Source of the DNA: CALMBW01 sp963779645
Lineage (GTDB): Bacteria > Actinomycetota > CADDZG01 > WHSQ01
Assembly (NCBI GenBank): GCA_963779645.1
Contig: CAVZYX010000015.1
Span: 186,001 to 250,000, forward strand
Direction of reading: 5' to 3'
DNA: 64,000 nucleotides
In this document: positions 18,221 through 28,122 of the stretch, piece by piece
Layout of the letters: every line of letters begins with the position of its first letter
Numbering within the stretch: the first letter of the stretch is position 1
Notes under the pieces: generated by a model
What the model was told of the DNA's origin: nothing
Database searches by the model: none
Seen by the model: the letters and a program-made list of their open reading frames with translations, nothing else
Made by a program: the position numbers and the translations under genes

Positions 18221-19654
18221 GTGCTGTTTCCGACTACAGATTTCGCCGTTTTCCTTCTAGCGGCGTTCCTTGCGAACTGGCTATCGATGCGTTTCAGGAC
18301 CACCTGGAAGCTGGTGATGATCGCCGCCAGCTACGTCTTCTACGCCTGGTGGGATCCGGGGCTCGTGTGGCTCTTGGCCCTCGTGACGGTGCTAGCCCAG
18401 TTGGGAGCGATATTCGTCGCTCGTTCGGAGGAGCCACGGGCACGCAAGGTCGCCCTTGGATCATCGGTTGTTCTCGTGCTGGTGCCACTGCTCTGGTTCA
18501 AGTATTACGGCTTCATCTCCGAGAACGCCCTTAGCGGCTTGAACGCGCTGGGATTGGACTCACCTCTGCCGCTGATGCAGATCGTGTTGCCCATCGGCAT
18601 CTCCTTCTACACATTCATGGCTATCTCGTACGTGGTCGATGTGCATCGCGGCGACTTCCAACCGGCGGGGTGGATCGATGTATTCCTATATCTGAGTTTC
18701 TTCCCGCATCTGGTCGCGGGGCCGATCGTTCGACCGGCCGAACTGATCCCCCAATTCACAAAGCCGCGCACCACCGACGATCTGGATGTCGGAGAAGCGG
18801 CGCGGCTGATCTTCCGCGGACTCTTCAAGAAGGTCGTTATCTCGAGCATCATCGCTTCGGAGATCGTCGATCCCGTCTTCGCCGACCCGGGCAGCTTCGC
18901 GGCTCTCGACCTGCTGTTCGCGGTGTATGGGTACGCCGTTGTCATCTATGCAGATTTCAGTGGCTACACCGACATAGCGATCGGAGTCGCGCGCCTGTTG
19001 GGCTTCAAGTTCCCCCAGAACTTCGACCATCCCTACACCGCAACATCGTTGCAGGACTTCTGGCGACGATGGCACATCACGCTGTCCCGGTGGCTACGCG
19101 ATTACCTCTACATACCCCTCGGGGGCTCGCGCGGGGGTTCGATAGCAACGGCTGTGGCGATCATGACGACCATGCTGATCGGCGGACTATGGCACGGCGC
19201 GGGCTGGACGTTCATCGTGTGGGGCGCCATCCACGGTTTGGGGCAAGCGATCGGGCACTTCCGCAGGAAAGGTCGCGATGACGAACCCGTGGAACCCGGA
19301 TGGCTTCGCGCCGGTTGGCAACGATTCTTCACCTTCCACGTCGTTTGTTTCGGCTGGATCTTCTTTCGTGCAACTTCGATGGACAACGCCTTCGACGTCC
19401 TCGAAGGTTTGGTGACCGGCTGGACCCAACCTGGGGAACTCGTAAGCATGTCGATCGCTGGCCTGATCGTTGTTTGTGTCTTGGCTCAGTATCTGCACAT
19501 GGTGCCCCGGGTCGGGACTTGGCCCGCGGCGGTCTGGGGTCTCTTCAACCGATCCGGTCCCCTCATCCAAGGCGTTGCTTGCGCGCTGATGTTGTTCATC
19601 ATCACCACGTTGGGACCGGAAGGCGTGGCCCCCTTCATCTACTTCAGGTTCTGA
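18221..19654 (+). CDS. MBOAT-family membrane O-acyltransferase (AlgI-like)
   Basis: A 477-residue polytopic protein with the AlgI/DltB fold. Diagnostic segments are ADFSGYTDIAIGVARLLG, LQDFWRRWHITLSRWLRDY and the catalytic His in WHGAGWTF (about residue 325). Such proteins carry acetyl or acyl groups across the membrane for O-acylation of exported polysaccharides or cell-wall components. Start GTG at 18221. The gene is followed after four bases by an SGNH-fold protein, the usual acyl-transferring partner, so the two likely work as a pair. Confidence 0.93.
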   Translation: MLFPTTDFAVFLLAAFLANWLSMRFRTTWKLVMIAASYVFYAWWDPGLVWLLALVTVLAQLGAIFVARSEEPRARKVALGSSVVLVLVPLLWFKYYGFISENALSGLNALGLDSPLPLMQIVLPIGISFYTFMAISYVVDVHRGDFQPAGWIDVFLYLSFFPHLVAGPIVRPAELIPQFTKPRTTDDLDVGEAARLIFRGLFKKVVISSIIASEIVDPVFADPGSFAALDLLFAVYGYAVVIYADFSGYTDIAIGVARLLGFKFPQNFDHPYTATSLQDFWRRWHITLSRWLRDYLYIPLGGSRGGSIATAVAIMTTMLIGGLWHGAGWTFIVWGAIHGLGQAIGHFRRKGRDDEPVEPGWLRAGWQRFFTFHVVCFGWIFFRATSMDNAFDVLEGLVTGWTQPGELVSMSIAGLIVVCVLAQYLHMVPRVGTWPAAVWGLFNRSGPLIQGVACALMLFIITTLGPEGVAPFIYFRF

Positions 19655-19658
19655 TTCG

Positions 19659-20723
19659 ATGACTGCCGAACAAGAGGACATGGGGACTCGGTTCTTCGCT
19701 CGCGCGGAGGTGCGTGCTTTCATCGCGATGTCGGTTTGCCTTGCGCTTTGGGTGACTCTTTCGGCTCCGCGGCTCTTGCGGAACGCCAAGGCATCGGCTG
19801 AAGGGACCAGACGAACCCTGGCCGTTGCCCTTCTTGAACCCTTCGCCGGATTTTCGGAGGCGTCTGGGCTAGCGGTTGCAACGGAAGCGTTGGAAGGTGC
19901 GGTCGGCAAGCGGGCCGACGAGCTGCCCGGTGGCGACTTAGATCTCGAGATAGAACTGGCCGGGGAGGATCTCCCCCCGATACCGGATGAAGCCTTCCCC
20001 CCGGCGCCGCCACGGCTGCGCCGACCGACCAAGCAGAACGACAGGAACAAAGACGATCCTCTCCGCGCTCCTTCCAGAAAGGTCCGGTTACGGATCGCCA
20101 TCATCGGAGACTCGATCGCCGACGGTGTGGGCGATGCCGTCAGCCGCGGAACGGACGGCGATTTCATCCACGTCCTAAGTCTTGGCCGCATAGCTACGGG
20201 TCTCGCTCGTGCCGACTACTTCGACTGGGTTGCCGGCATGACGAAGGTCGAATCTCGATACACGCCCGATGTTGTTGTGATCCTGCTTGGTGGGAACGAC
20301 AAGCAGTCTGTCGTTTTCCCTGGCGGCCGCGCCGTTATCAGTGGAGACAAGGACTGGGGCGCTGCCTACAAAGAGCGCATCGGTGATCTGCTCGATGCCA
20401 CGAGAGCGCGCACTCACGTTATCTGGGTGGGGCTTCCACCAGTTAGGGACAGGGGCAAGAGCCGCCTATTCCGCGTTTACAACTCGATGTACCGAGACAT
20501 CATCGATGAGCGGCGAAACAGCGTGTACCTCGACATCTGGGAACTGTTCGACGATGCCGATGGCGACTACAGGCCCTATGGGCGTGGGCCGAACGGCAAG
20601 ATCACGTTGCTACGCGCCAGGGATGGCGCGGATATGACAGCTGCCGGTTACGACATGATCTTCAACGCGCTCGCAAGGATCCTGACAGACGAGTGGAAAC
20701 TCCCTCGTCGTTACATCAACTGA
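19659..20723 (+). CDS. Membrane-anchored SGNH-fold protein (DUF459-like), partner of the MBOAT protein
   Basis: A 354-residue protein with one N-terminal membrane segment (about 20-38), an extracytoplasmic linker and an SGNH hydrolase-like domain. Block I (IIGDSIADG, nucleophile Ser near 150) and block III (LLGGNDKQ) are clear. Block V, usually Asp-x-x-His, reads RDGADMTAAGYD: the catalytic His position is Asp. It may be non-catalytic, or use a different base. The C-terminus overlaps the convergent M14 gene by eight bases. Together with the MBOAT gene it forms an O-acylation module of unknown target. Confidence 0.82.
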   Translation: MTAEQEDMGTRFFARAEVRAFIAMSVCLALWVTLSAPRLLRNAKASAEGTRRTLAVALLEPFAGFSEASGLAVATEALEGAVGKRADELPGGDLDLEIELAGEDLPPIPDEAFPPAPPRLRRPTKQNDRNKDDPLRAPSRKVRLRIAIIGDSIADGVGDAVSRGTDGDFIHVLSLGRIATGLARADYFDWVAGMTKVESRYTPDVVVILLGGNDKQSVVFPGGRAVISGDKDWGAAYKERIGDLLDATRARTHVIWVGLPPVRDRGKSRLFRVYNSMYRDIIDERRNSVYLDIWELFDDADGDYRPYGRGPNGKITLLRARDGADMTAAGYDMIFNALARILTDEWKLPRRYIN

Positions 20724-22398
20724 GCGTCACGTCACCTAGATCCACGACGTCGCCACGGCTCACTGCCACCGAACGCTTGTGCTCGGATGCGCCGGCCGAC
20801 ACAGTCACTTCGTAGGCCTCGTTCTCCCCACCTTCCAGCCACAGCCTGCGGCTCGGGTTGACGTGGTACTCGAACGACCCATCGGGCTCGGCCACCATGG
20901 ATGTAGCCAACGTCTCGGTTGTCTCCTCGACGCCGCCGGGCGCCGTGCCGTCACCGTGCAGCCACGCAGGATTAGTGAAGGTCTTCGTGATCGAGACCGT
21001 CGCCGCCACCGGCGCGCCGGTTCCATCAGTCACACGGCCCCGCAGGATCGCGTGCTGAGTGGTGTCCGCGGCCGCAGCCGTGAGGATGAAGAACGGTTCC
21101 CTGTTCAGTTGGTACATGGCCGGGATCGTCGATAGATACGAGGCATGGAACGCGGATCCATGCTCGAAGGTGTACGTGATGCACCCCGTGCTTCCATAGG
21201 TCCAATCCCTCGACCCACCAGACGTTAGGTAGAGGCCGCGAGCCTTGATGTTCTGGTACCCGTTGATAGCGGTCATCTCGGCACCGAGATCGAACTGCAT
21301 CTGTTCATCGGCCGAGTCATCCCAGGTCCAACCCCACGGCCGCATGCACAGTCGGCCATGAGTGTGATGGGTCAGCATCCCCGTCGTCTGCCGTGCCATC
21401 ACGAGCGAGCGGATGTTGCGCGACTCAGGCTCGCTAAAGGGAGCAGCTCCGCGGTGGGTCTCAGCCGTCTGGGTGCTCGAGGAACCGCCGTCTCCGTCAC
21501 CCCACTGGTATGCGTAGTTGCGGTTGGGGTCCACCCCGTAGGCATCCGGGTTCTTCATGATCATCGGGGCCGTCACTCCGCTGAAGGAGCGCCGGTTCTT
21601 GCGCCAGTAGGCCATGGTCGCGAAGGGTGCAACTGCTGTGTTGGAGTTATCGATCGGCGCCTCACGCGACTCCATGAACCCGTCGACGTTCATGACCGGC
21701 ACGAAGATGAAACGAAGCTTCTCCATGAGCTCGGTGGTTCGAGCGTCGTTGCCGTAACCCTCGACCAGCTCGAACGCGAACATCATGGGCATCTCACCGG
21801 CCGGCCACTCGCGCGAGTGGTGGCAACCATCCATGTGCATGACCGGGCGGCCATCCTGACGCGTGACGTTGGCACCGATCTCGATGCCGTACACGATGCG
21901 GCCTTCTAACGTCGGCTCCGGCAGAGCGAACACACGAGCGAGGTCGGGGTGTGCCGTGGCCAGCTGATTCATGTCGGCGACGTAGTCCGTCCATCGTCGG
22001 TAGGCAGTTCGCTCGCCCGGCAACGATTTGAGTCCCGGCGGGCGCCTGTCGGTCGTAGCCCGGGCTATCGCCATGTCGCGGGCCAGAACGTCCTCACAAG
22101 TGATCTCGTAGTCAAGTCCAAGCTCTTCCATACGCGCCTGGTCGCCGGGCCACAGCAGGACCTCCAGGTGCCCAGGAGCCGGGATCGCGTGCGTGTCATC
22201 GAAAGCTCCCAATGCAAGCTCGTCGTTGATCGAACGGATCCGGACGTTGGCCAGCTTCAGCACCGCCGTGGCATGAGGTCCTGCGAAAAGGGTGCTTCCG
22301 AGCGCCTTGTCGATCCCTAGAAAGCCCGAAGCGGCGGTGGCACCCAGCCCTATGCCCGCAGCGCGCAGAACCTTGCGGCGGCTTATGTCTGATGACAC
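20716..22398 (-). CDS. Tat-exported M14 zinc carboxypeptidase
   Basis: A 560-residue secreted peptidase. The N-terminus is a twin-arginine signal (SRRKVLRAAG, then a hydrophobic Gly/Ala stretch). The M14 domain shows HHSREWPAGE (zinc His and Glu, about residues 190-200), DPNRNYAYQW, the zinc His in THHTHG and the catalytic Glu in ITYTFEHG. A C-terminal carboxypeptidase-regulatory-like beta domain follows (AILRGRVTDGTGAPVAATV onwards). It should cleave C-terminal residues from extracellular peptides. Export via Tat implies folding, and probably zinc loading, inside the cell. Confidence 0.92.
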   Translation of the reverse strand: MSSDISRRKVLRAAGIGLGATAASGFLGIDKALGSTLFAGPHATAVLKLANVRIRSINDELALGAFDDTHAIPAPGHLEVLLWPGDQARMEELGLDYEITCEDVLARDMAIARATTDRRPPGLKSLPGERTAYRRWTDYVADMNQLATAHPDLARVFALPEPTLEGRIVYGIEIGANVTRQDGRPVMHMDGCHHSREWPAGEMPMMFAFELVEGYGNDARTTELMEKLRFIFVPVMNVDGFMESREAPIDNSNTAVAPFATMAYWRKNRRSFSGVTAPMIMKNPDAYGVDPNRNYAYQWGDGDGGSSSTQTAETHRGAAPFSEPESRNIRSLVMARQTTGMLTHHTHGRLCMRPWGWTWDDSADEQMQFDLGAEMTAINGYQNIKARGLYLTSGGSRDWTYGSTGCITYTFEHGSAFHASYLSTIPAMYQLNREPFFILTAAAADTTQHAILRGRVTDGTGAPVAATVSITKTFTNPAWLHGDGTAPGGVEETTETLATSMVAEPDGSFEYHVNPSRRLWLEGGENEAYEVTVSAGASEHKRSVAVSRGDVVDLGDVTLS

Positions 22399-22542
22399 GA
22401 GATCTCCTTCGATCGAGGCAGTCTGTCGCTAGGAAGGTTCGGCGCGAGAGGGCCACAGCCCCTTGTGCAAACGCCCAAAACCCATCTCCGGATCGGGGCC
22501 AGGACTCGTGCAGATCCCCGATCCTGTGGGCATACTCGGTAC

Positions 22543-23037
22543 ATGGCGGAGCATGTCCTGATCCGCAAACTCGAGCACCTAACCGGTTCTGCCCAAGCTC
22601 CCCGCTTCGGGTACGCGGTCGAAACGCGAGCCAGCGCAGGCCCTGCTCACAAGCAGGGGGCCTTTCCGGACGACACCGTCTGGCTGAAGCTGGATGGGGG
22701 CTTGGTAGTGGGGAAAGCCAGGGTGAGGATCTGCTGGATCGGCGAGTACTCGAACGTTCGCGAGATCCGTGCTCGAACGAGAGGTGCTCCGATCCACGAC
22801 TCGGACAGCTTCTGGACGGGTCGGCCGAAGGCCGGTTACGCCGCCGTTGCCGAGCTTGCCTACGAACGCTGGATGGAGCCGCGCTGGTTGGGGCCGCGCT
22901 CTTACGGATACGAGTGGGTCGTTCTCTCCAACGACAAGAAGACAGCCACTTGGATGGCAGAGAAATCGGCTCCTCGAGGTGGAGACGAACTGCTCGCCAC
23001 CTTCAATCACAAACTCGCGTCAGGTTTCAACGCCTAA
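22543..23037 (+). CDS. Conserved hypothetical protein, possibly PUA/ASCH-like
   Basis: A soluble 164-residue protein; ATG at 22543 is chosen because the upstream in-frame extension is low-complexity promoter sequence. It contains a beta-rich core with WLKLDGGLVVGKARVRICWI, then RARTRGAPIHDS and a closing GYEWVVLSND segment. The alternation and the WLK...GKARV pattern are reminiscent of small PUA-superfamily (ASCH/EVE) RNA-binding domains. That is a weak resemblance, not an assignment. It stands divergently from the M14 gene. Confidence 0.65.
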   Translation: MAEHVLIRKLEHLTGSAQAPRFGYAVETRASAGPAHKQGAFPDDTVWLKLDGGLVVGKARVRICWIGEYSNVREIRARTRGAPIHDSDSFWTGRPKAGYAAVAELAYERWMEPRWLGPRSYGYEWVVLSNDKKTATWMAEKSAPRGGDELLATFNHKLASGFNA

Positions 23038-23054
23038 CCACAACTGATGTGGTT
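23036..23054. terminator. Small hairpin after the hypothetical gene
   Basis: A perfect seven-base-pair inverted repeat (AACCACA, loop ACTGA, TGTGGTT) begins within the stop codon of the preceding gene and lies 85 bases before the acylase start. It could be a weak terminator; no U tract follows. Confidence 0.35.
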
Positions 23055-23138
23055 CCTCACGAACACCTCACACAGTCTGCCCAGCTTCCGGCCGCACGTC
23101 ATGCCCCCGGGCCTTCCGGACAGGCGTACATTCAACGC

Positions 23139-25805
23139 ATGCGTCGAACCTTGCTAGTTAGCGTTGCACTTGCCTTGCTTCCCTTGACGTCGACCGTCGG
23201 CGCTCAGACATCGGAGCTCGTGCAGCCCTACGGGACGAACGATGGAGGTGGGACCGTCCTCAACGTTCTGCCGCCGGGACAGGGCCGATACATGAACGGG
23301 CCGGAACTCGCAGCTGCTCAGGGCGGCGGCCCACAGCCCGCACACAACACCGATCAATTGGCGTTGTACGACTCGTTGGTTCAAGGGACACCCGGCTTGA
23401 CGGTCGCTGATCTGCCCACCTACTTCAAAGACGCCACCTTCGGGGTCAAACCCGAGGACATCGAGAGCGAGTACTCACCACGTGAGGGTGTAACGGTCGT
23501 TCGGGATGTTGCCTTCGGCGTGCCTCACGTTTACGGCGCGACCCGGGCGGACGTGATGTTCGGCGCCGGCTACGTGTCGGGCGAGGACCGCCTCTTCATG
23601 ATGGACACACTTCGGTACGTGGGCCGCGGGAGATCCTCCGAGTTCCTTGGGGCTAGCGACGCGAATCTGGCGATGGATCGCGCGGCATATCTAACTTCCG
23701 GTTACACAGAGGACGAATTGCAAGCGATGCTCGACCGCCTGCCGGAGGTCGATCCGGTCCGAGGTGCGATCGCGCTTCAAGATGTGCAGGACTACACCGA
23801 TGGCGTCAATGCCTTCATAGATGAAGCGTTAGCCGATCCAACAAAGATGCCGGGAGAATACGAAGCCCTGCAGCAGGTACCGGAGGCCTGGAAGACGACC
23901 GACACGGCGGCGATCGCATCACTGATCGGATCGCAACTGGGTGTTGGTGGTGGTGGAGAACTCGGCAATGCCGCTTTCTACCTCGCGCTCAAAGCCAAGG
24001 GTTTCTCGAACAAGCAAGCGATGAAGATCTTCAATGATCTTCGAGGGGCTAACGACCCTGAAGCTCCCGTGACGACTAAACAAGCCTTCCCATGGAACGA
24101 CAGGCTGGGAAAGGTCGCCAAGAAGTCGATGGCCCTGCCCGACGATGCAGCCGCGGTTCAACGCACAGCTCGCTCTTCGGAAGGCCCCGGCTACTTGGAT
24201 GGACCCTTCGGCCGGATCGAGATGAGCTTCCCGGCTGCTATGAGCAACGCCGTTCTGGTCGACTCCAAGCACTCAAAGAGTGGGCGAGCCATCGCCGTCA
24301 TAGGACCACAAGTTGGGTACTGGTCTCCCGAGATCCTCATGGAGCTCGATCTCCACGGTCCCGGCATCGATGCCCGGGGCGTCGGTTTCCCCGGCATCTC
24401 GCAGTACGTCCTTCTCGGCAGAGGTCAGGACTACGCTTGGAGCGCCACTTCTGCTGGGGGGGATCAGGTCGACACCTTTGCGGAAGAACTGTGTGACCCT
24501 GCCGGTGGTGAGGCGACGATCGATAGCACCGGCTACGTCAACAAGGGTGAGTGCGTGGAGATCTACTCACGAACCGATTCGTGGACGGCCAAGCCAAGTG
24601 CTGGAGGACTCCCTCCGGTCCCACCCACAGGTGAAAACGTTCAGGTCTCTATGACCACCGAGCGCACCGACGACGGGATCGTGCAGGCGCGCGGAACCGT
24701 CGGAGGAAAGCCGGTCGTGTTCGTTGCCAAACGCGCAAGCTTCGGGGCCGAAGTTGATTCGGCGGTGACTTACGTGGACGTCCAGGATGGGGACAAGATC
24801 AACGGGGCGAAGGACTTCCAGAAGGCGTTCGGCCGCTTCGCTTTCACCTTCAACTGGTTCTACGTGGACGAGAAAGACATCGCTTACCAGCTCGGCGGGT
24901 ACCACCCCAATAGGGCGAAGCACACGAACCCGGATTTCCCCGTCTGGGGAACGGAGAAGTGGAAGTGGCGAGGGATGCTCTCTTTCGCAAAGACGCCGAA
25001 AGACCACAACCCCAAGACGGGTTACCTGGTCTCGTGGAACAACAAGCCGGCGCCTCGCTTCACTGCGAACGATGCGAACTGGGCATACGGCTCGATCTAC
25101 CGGAGCCAGATGCTGTCTGATCCTGTCGCTGCGGCTCTCAAGAAGGGCAAGAAGTTAGATCTCGCCGATCTCGTGAACATCATGGGATCCGCCGCAACGA
25201 CCGACCTACGCGGATACAGGGTCCTGCCGTTCATGCTCAAAGCCGTCGGAAAGAGCAGCGACCCGAAGGTCACCGCGGCCCTGGGACTCTTGAAGGATTG
25301 GATGAAGGACGGGGCCCATCGGGAAGCGGTCGACCCTGCAGGTGACTATGAGCACTCCCCCGCTATCGCACTCATGGATGCATGGTGGGAACGTTCGATC
25401 GCCGCGATCTTCCAGCCCACCCTTGGAGACGAAGCTTTCGCCGCCATACCTCAAGGCTTTGACAACGAGCCCAGTGGGGTTGGTAGCGCATACCAGGGTG
25501 GCTTCTACGGTCAGGTGCAGAAGGATCTGCGTGCAGCCTTGGGTAAGAAGGTCAAAGGCAGGTACTCGCGCGTCTACTGTGGGTCAGGGAACCGTTCCGC
25601 GTGCCAGCAAGCCATGACGGAAAGTTTGTCCGCAGCGATCGCTGAACTCGAAGCAGCCTTCAGTGAAGACCCCGCAAGCTGGGACGTCGACGAGACCATA
25701 GACATGATCCAGTTCACACCTGTCGGGGTTCAGGGACAGGATGCGATCCAGTGGCAGAACCGACCCACGTTCCAGCAGGTACTCGAGTTCCGGTCCCTGG
25801 ACTGA
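23139..25805 (+). CDS. Secreted penicillin-acylase-family Ntn hydrolase
   Basis: An 888-residue protein of the penicillin amidase family, which mature by self-cleavage into two chains whose new N-terminal Ser attacks amide bonds. The ATG at 23139 opens a clear Sec signal peptide ending near GAQTSE; the reading frame is open far upstream but that part has no signal. The likely nucleophile is Ser369 in PAAMSNAVLVD; Gly is common before this Ser, while here it is Met. Other family segments are HVYGATRADVMFGAGYVSGEDRL, shortened here to its core HVYGATRADVMFGAGYVSG, and DYAWSATSAGGDQVDTFAE. The acyl substrate (beta-lactam, acyl-homoserine lactone, lipopeptide) cannot be told. Confidence 0.88.
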   Translation: MRRTLLVSVALALLPLTSTVGAQTSELVQPYGTNDGGGTVLNVLPPGQGRYMNGPELAAAQGGGPQPAHNTDQLALYDSLVQGTPGLTVADLPTYFKDATFGVKPEDIESEYSPREGVTVVRDVAFGVPHVYGATRADVMFGAGYVSGEDRLFMMDTLRYVGRGRSSEFLGASDANLAMDRAAYLTSGYTEDELQAMLDRLPEVDPVRGAIALQDVQDYTDGVNAFIDEALADPTKMPGEYEALQQVPEAWKTTDTAAIASLIGSQLGVGGGGELGNAAFYLALKAKGFSNKQAMKIFNDLRGANDPEAPVTTKQAFPWNDRLGKVAKKSMALPDDAAAVQRTARSSEGPGYLDGPFGRIEMSFPAAMSNAVLVDSKHSKSGRAIAVIGPQVGYWSPEILMELDLHGPGIDARGVGFPGISQYVLLGRGQDYAWSATSAGGDQVDTFAEELCDPAGGEATIDSTGYVNKGECVEIYSRTDSWTAKPSAGGLPPVPPTGENVQVSMTTERTDDGIVQARGTVGGKPVVFVAKRASFGAEVDSAVTYVDVQDGDKINGAKDFQKAFGRFAFTFNWFYVDEKDIAYQLGGYHPNRAKHTNPDFPVWGTEKWKWRGMLSFAKTPKDHNPKTGYLVSWNNKPAPRFTANDANWAYGSIYRSQMLSDPVAAALKKGKKLDLADLVNIMGSAATTDLRGYRVLPFMLKAVGKSSDPKVTAALGLLKDWMKDGAHREAVDPAGDYEHSPAIALMDAWWERSIAAIFQPTLGDEAFAAIPQGFDNEPSGVGSAYQGGFYGQVQKDLRAALGKKVKGRYSRVYCGSGNRSACQQAMTESLSAAIAELEAAFSEDPASWDVDETIDMIQFTPVGVQGQDAIQWQNRPTFQQVLEFRSLD

Positions 25806-25840
25806 TCGCTTCCTCCTAGGCCGATGGAGAAAGGCGCGCG

Positions 25841-26770
25841 ATGAAACTCGAAGGGATCCATCACATCACCGGCATCACCGGGGATGCACCTCAGAATGTT
25901 GAGTTTTACGCGGGTGTTCTCGGTCTGAGGATGGTCAAGAAGACGGTCAATCAGGACGACCCCACCATCTACCACCTCTTCTATGCCGACGAGAAAGGCA
26001 GCGCCGGCGCCGACATCACCTTCTTCGAGTATCCGGGTGTTGCTCAGGGCCGGGCCGGGGACGGGATGGTTCACCGTGTCGTTTGGCGGATCGGCTCCAA
26101 AGATTCGCTGGATTTCTGGGAGAACCGACTTGGGCGCGAAGGGTTGCGGGTTGACCGCTCGGAAGAGTCCCTGTTGTTCAGCGATCCGGAGGGTCTCGAC
26201 CTTGAGTTCGTTCTTGACGGCAGCGGAGATGAACCCCTCGCCGCGATGTTCCCGAACGTTCCCGCAGAACACGCGATCCGTGGGTTCGAGGGGGTTAGGG
26301 CGTACAGCAGCATGCCGGAGATCAGCGCCCCACTTCTCGAACAAACTCTCGGGTTCCAAACCGAAGGCGCGAACAGATGGACGGCACGTGGGGGGCAGCG
26401 TGGAGGGTTCTATGCATTCGATACCCCGCCTCAGGCGCGGCCGGCGAGCGGGGGTGGGACGATCCATCATGTTGCGTGGGCTTCGTCGATCGACGAGCAC
26501 AGTGCGTGGCGCGAAAAAGTCGCCGCGGCTGGAGCGAACCCAACTCCGGTGATCGATCGCTTCTACTTCAAGTCGATCTACTTCCGCGAACCGTCTGGCG
26601 TTCTATTCGAGATCGCAACCTTGGGCCCAGGATTCACGGCAGACGAGGACCTCGAAACCTTGGGGCAAGGACTATCGCTGCCGCCGAACTACGAGCATCT
26701 GCGCGAGAAGTTGGGCGACATCCTGACGCCATTGCCGGATCCTCGTGCGGGAGCGAGCGACGCTTCCTAG
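25841..26770 (+). CDS. VOC-family ring-cleaving dioxygenase
   Basis: A 309-residue protein made of two vicinal-oxygen-chelate (glyoxalase-fold) modules. The first begins GIHHITGITGDAPQNVEFY; the second holds IHHVAWASS and LFEIATLGPGF, giving the His/His/Glu metal triad. This arrangement matches the MhqO/LinE-type extradiol ring-cleaving dioxygenases acting on hydroquinones. The natural substrate is uncertain. It is a single gene; its stop overlaps that of the convergent histidine kinase by four bases. Confidence 0.9.
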   Translation: MKLEGIHHITGITGDAPQNVEFYAGVLGLRMVKKTVNQDDPTIYHLFYADEKGSAGADITFFEYPGVAQGRAGDGMVHRVVWRIGSKDSLDFWENRLGREGLRVDRSEESLLFSDPEGLDLEFVLDGSGDEPLAAMFPNVPAEHAIRGFEGVRAYSSMPEISAPLLEQTLGFQTEGANRWTARGGQRGGFYAFDTPPQARPASGGGTIHHVAWASSIDEHSAWREKVAAAGANPTPVIDRFYFKSIYFREPSGVLFEIATLGPGFTADEDLETLGQGLSLPPNYEHLREKLGDILTPLPDPRAGASDAS

Positions 26771-28122
26771 TCATCGTCCGGCGGGAATCGCACGTCGAAG
26801 CGAGCGCCACCCTGCGGTGACTCGGTGACGCTCACCGACGCCCCATGAGCCGAAGCCACCTCCGCAACGATCGCAAGACCGAGACCGCTCCCCCCCGAAT
26901 CCCGGTCGCGCGCCTCTTCCAGTCTGACGAATCTCTCGAAAACCTTGTCTCTGTCGCCCAGAGAGATCCCCGCGCCATCGTCCTCCACATGGAGAACGAC
27001 TCCATTCGACTCGGTAGCTAATCCAACCGTCACTAACCCTTTCGCATGGCGGAGGGCGTTCTCCAGAAGATTGCCGACTAGACGCGAGAGTTGCCGGGCG
27101 TCACCATCGACGCGGCCCCCGGAAACTCTGCCCGTGTCGATCGGCACTTCGGTCGACCGACGCGCACGATCAACCTCCTGAAACACGATGTCATCAAGAT
27201 CAACGGGTTCCTTCCGGGACCCTGACGTGCCTTCATCCATCTTTGCAAGCATCAGCAGGTCTTCGACCAAGCGCTGAAGGCGCAGGTCCTCTGTCAGCAC
27301 AACCTCTGCAAGCTCCTCGGCGGAGGCTGTGCCGGGATGAGCCAGAGCGACCTCCGCATGCTGCCGGATCGTTGCAACAGGGTTGCGAAGTTCGTGGGAG
27401 GCATCGGAGACGAACCTCCGTTGCCGCGCTTGGCCGGTGTCGAGTCGTTCAAGCATCTGGTTCATCGTCGCGGCCAGCCGTGCGATCTCGTCCTGGCTTG
27501 CGGGGATCGGGACCCGCCGGTGGAGCTCTTTCGTAGAGATCGAATCGACTTCCGAACGAATGGCTTCCACCGGAGCCAGTGCTCGTCCGACGAGCCTCCA
27601 TGTCACTGCCCCGACCAGAAGCAACAGCAAGGGAAGTCCGGCGATCAAGAAACTCACCACCACCCGACCGGACTCCTCAACCGTGTCGAGGTTCCGGCCC
27701 ACGAGGATCCGGTAAACCTCTCCTTCGTTCACACCGCCGAACGCAGTTACGAGAAACGGGTTGTCGTCGATGGGCACCGTCACTTCGGTGGATTCTCCGG
27801 GCAGCAGCCGAGCGACGACAGGTCGCCCCTCGATGTTGGCGCTTGAGAAAACGACCTGCCCGGTTGAGTCGAGCACTTGAACGAACTCGTCTTCGTCGCC
27901 AGGGTCTCCGATGGTTTCGACATCCGACTCAGACGCAAGCAGTTCCACAACGGTGACTGCCCGGAACCGCGCGGTGGTCCGAGTGTCTTCCGTCAGATTG
28001 CGATGGAGGAACCAGACCAGGGTCAGCGACGCTATGACGAGAGCGGCTCCCACCACGAGAACCGCGCTGACCGTGGTTCGGGTCCTAACGGAACCAGCAT
28101 TGAAGAAACGGGAAACGGGCAT
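26767..28122 (-). CDS. Sensor histidine kinase (two membrane segments, HAMP)
   Basis: A 451-residue membrane kinase. Segments: TM1 (about 15-37), an extracytoplasmic sensor region (about 40-150), TM2 (about 155-178), HAMP (about 180-230), HisKA with the phospho-acceptor in SDASHELRNP (about 243), and an HATPase domain with NLLENALRHA (N box), DDGAGI (G1) and GGSGLGLAIV (G2). Its ATG overlaps the TGA of the response-regulator gene (TGATG), so both are translated together. The sensor region has no recognised ligand domain. Very probably it phosphorylates the adjacent regulator. Confidence 0.94.
   Translation of the reverse strand: MPVSRFFNAGSVRTRTTVSAVLVVGAALVIASLTLVWFLHRNLTEDTRTTARFRAVTVVELLASESDVETIGDPGDEDEFVQVLDSTGQVVFSSANIEGRPVVARLLPGESTEVTVPIDDNPFLVTAFGGVNEGEVYRILVGRNLDTVEESGRVVVSFLIAGLPLLLLLVGAVTWRLVGRALAPVEAIRSEVDSISTKELHRRVPIPASQDEIARLAATMNQMLERLDTGQARQRRFVSDASHELRNPVATIRQHAEVALAHPGTASAEELAEVVLTEDLRLQRLVEDLLMLAKMDEGTSGSRKEPVDLDDIVFQEVDRARRSTEVPIDTGRVSGGRVDGDARQLSRLVGNLLENALRHAKGLVTVGLATESNGVVLHVEDDGAGISLGDRDKVFERFVRLEEARDRDSGGSGLGLAIVAEVASAHGASVSVTESPQGGARFDVRFPPDDD

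Noticed and set aside
22392..23138. Long N-terminal extension of the penicillin-acylase gene
   Set aside because: The extension runs antisense or out of phase over another gene and intergenic DNA, while ATG 23139 opens a clear signal peptide.
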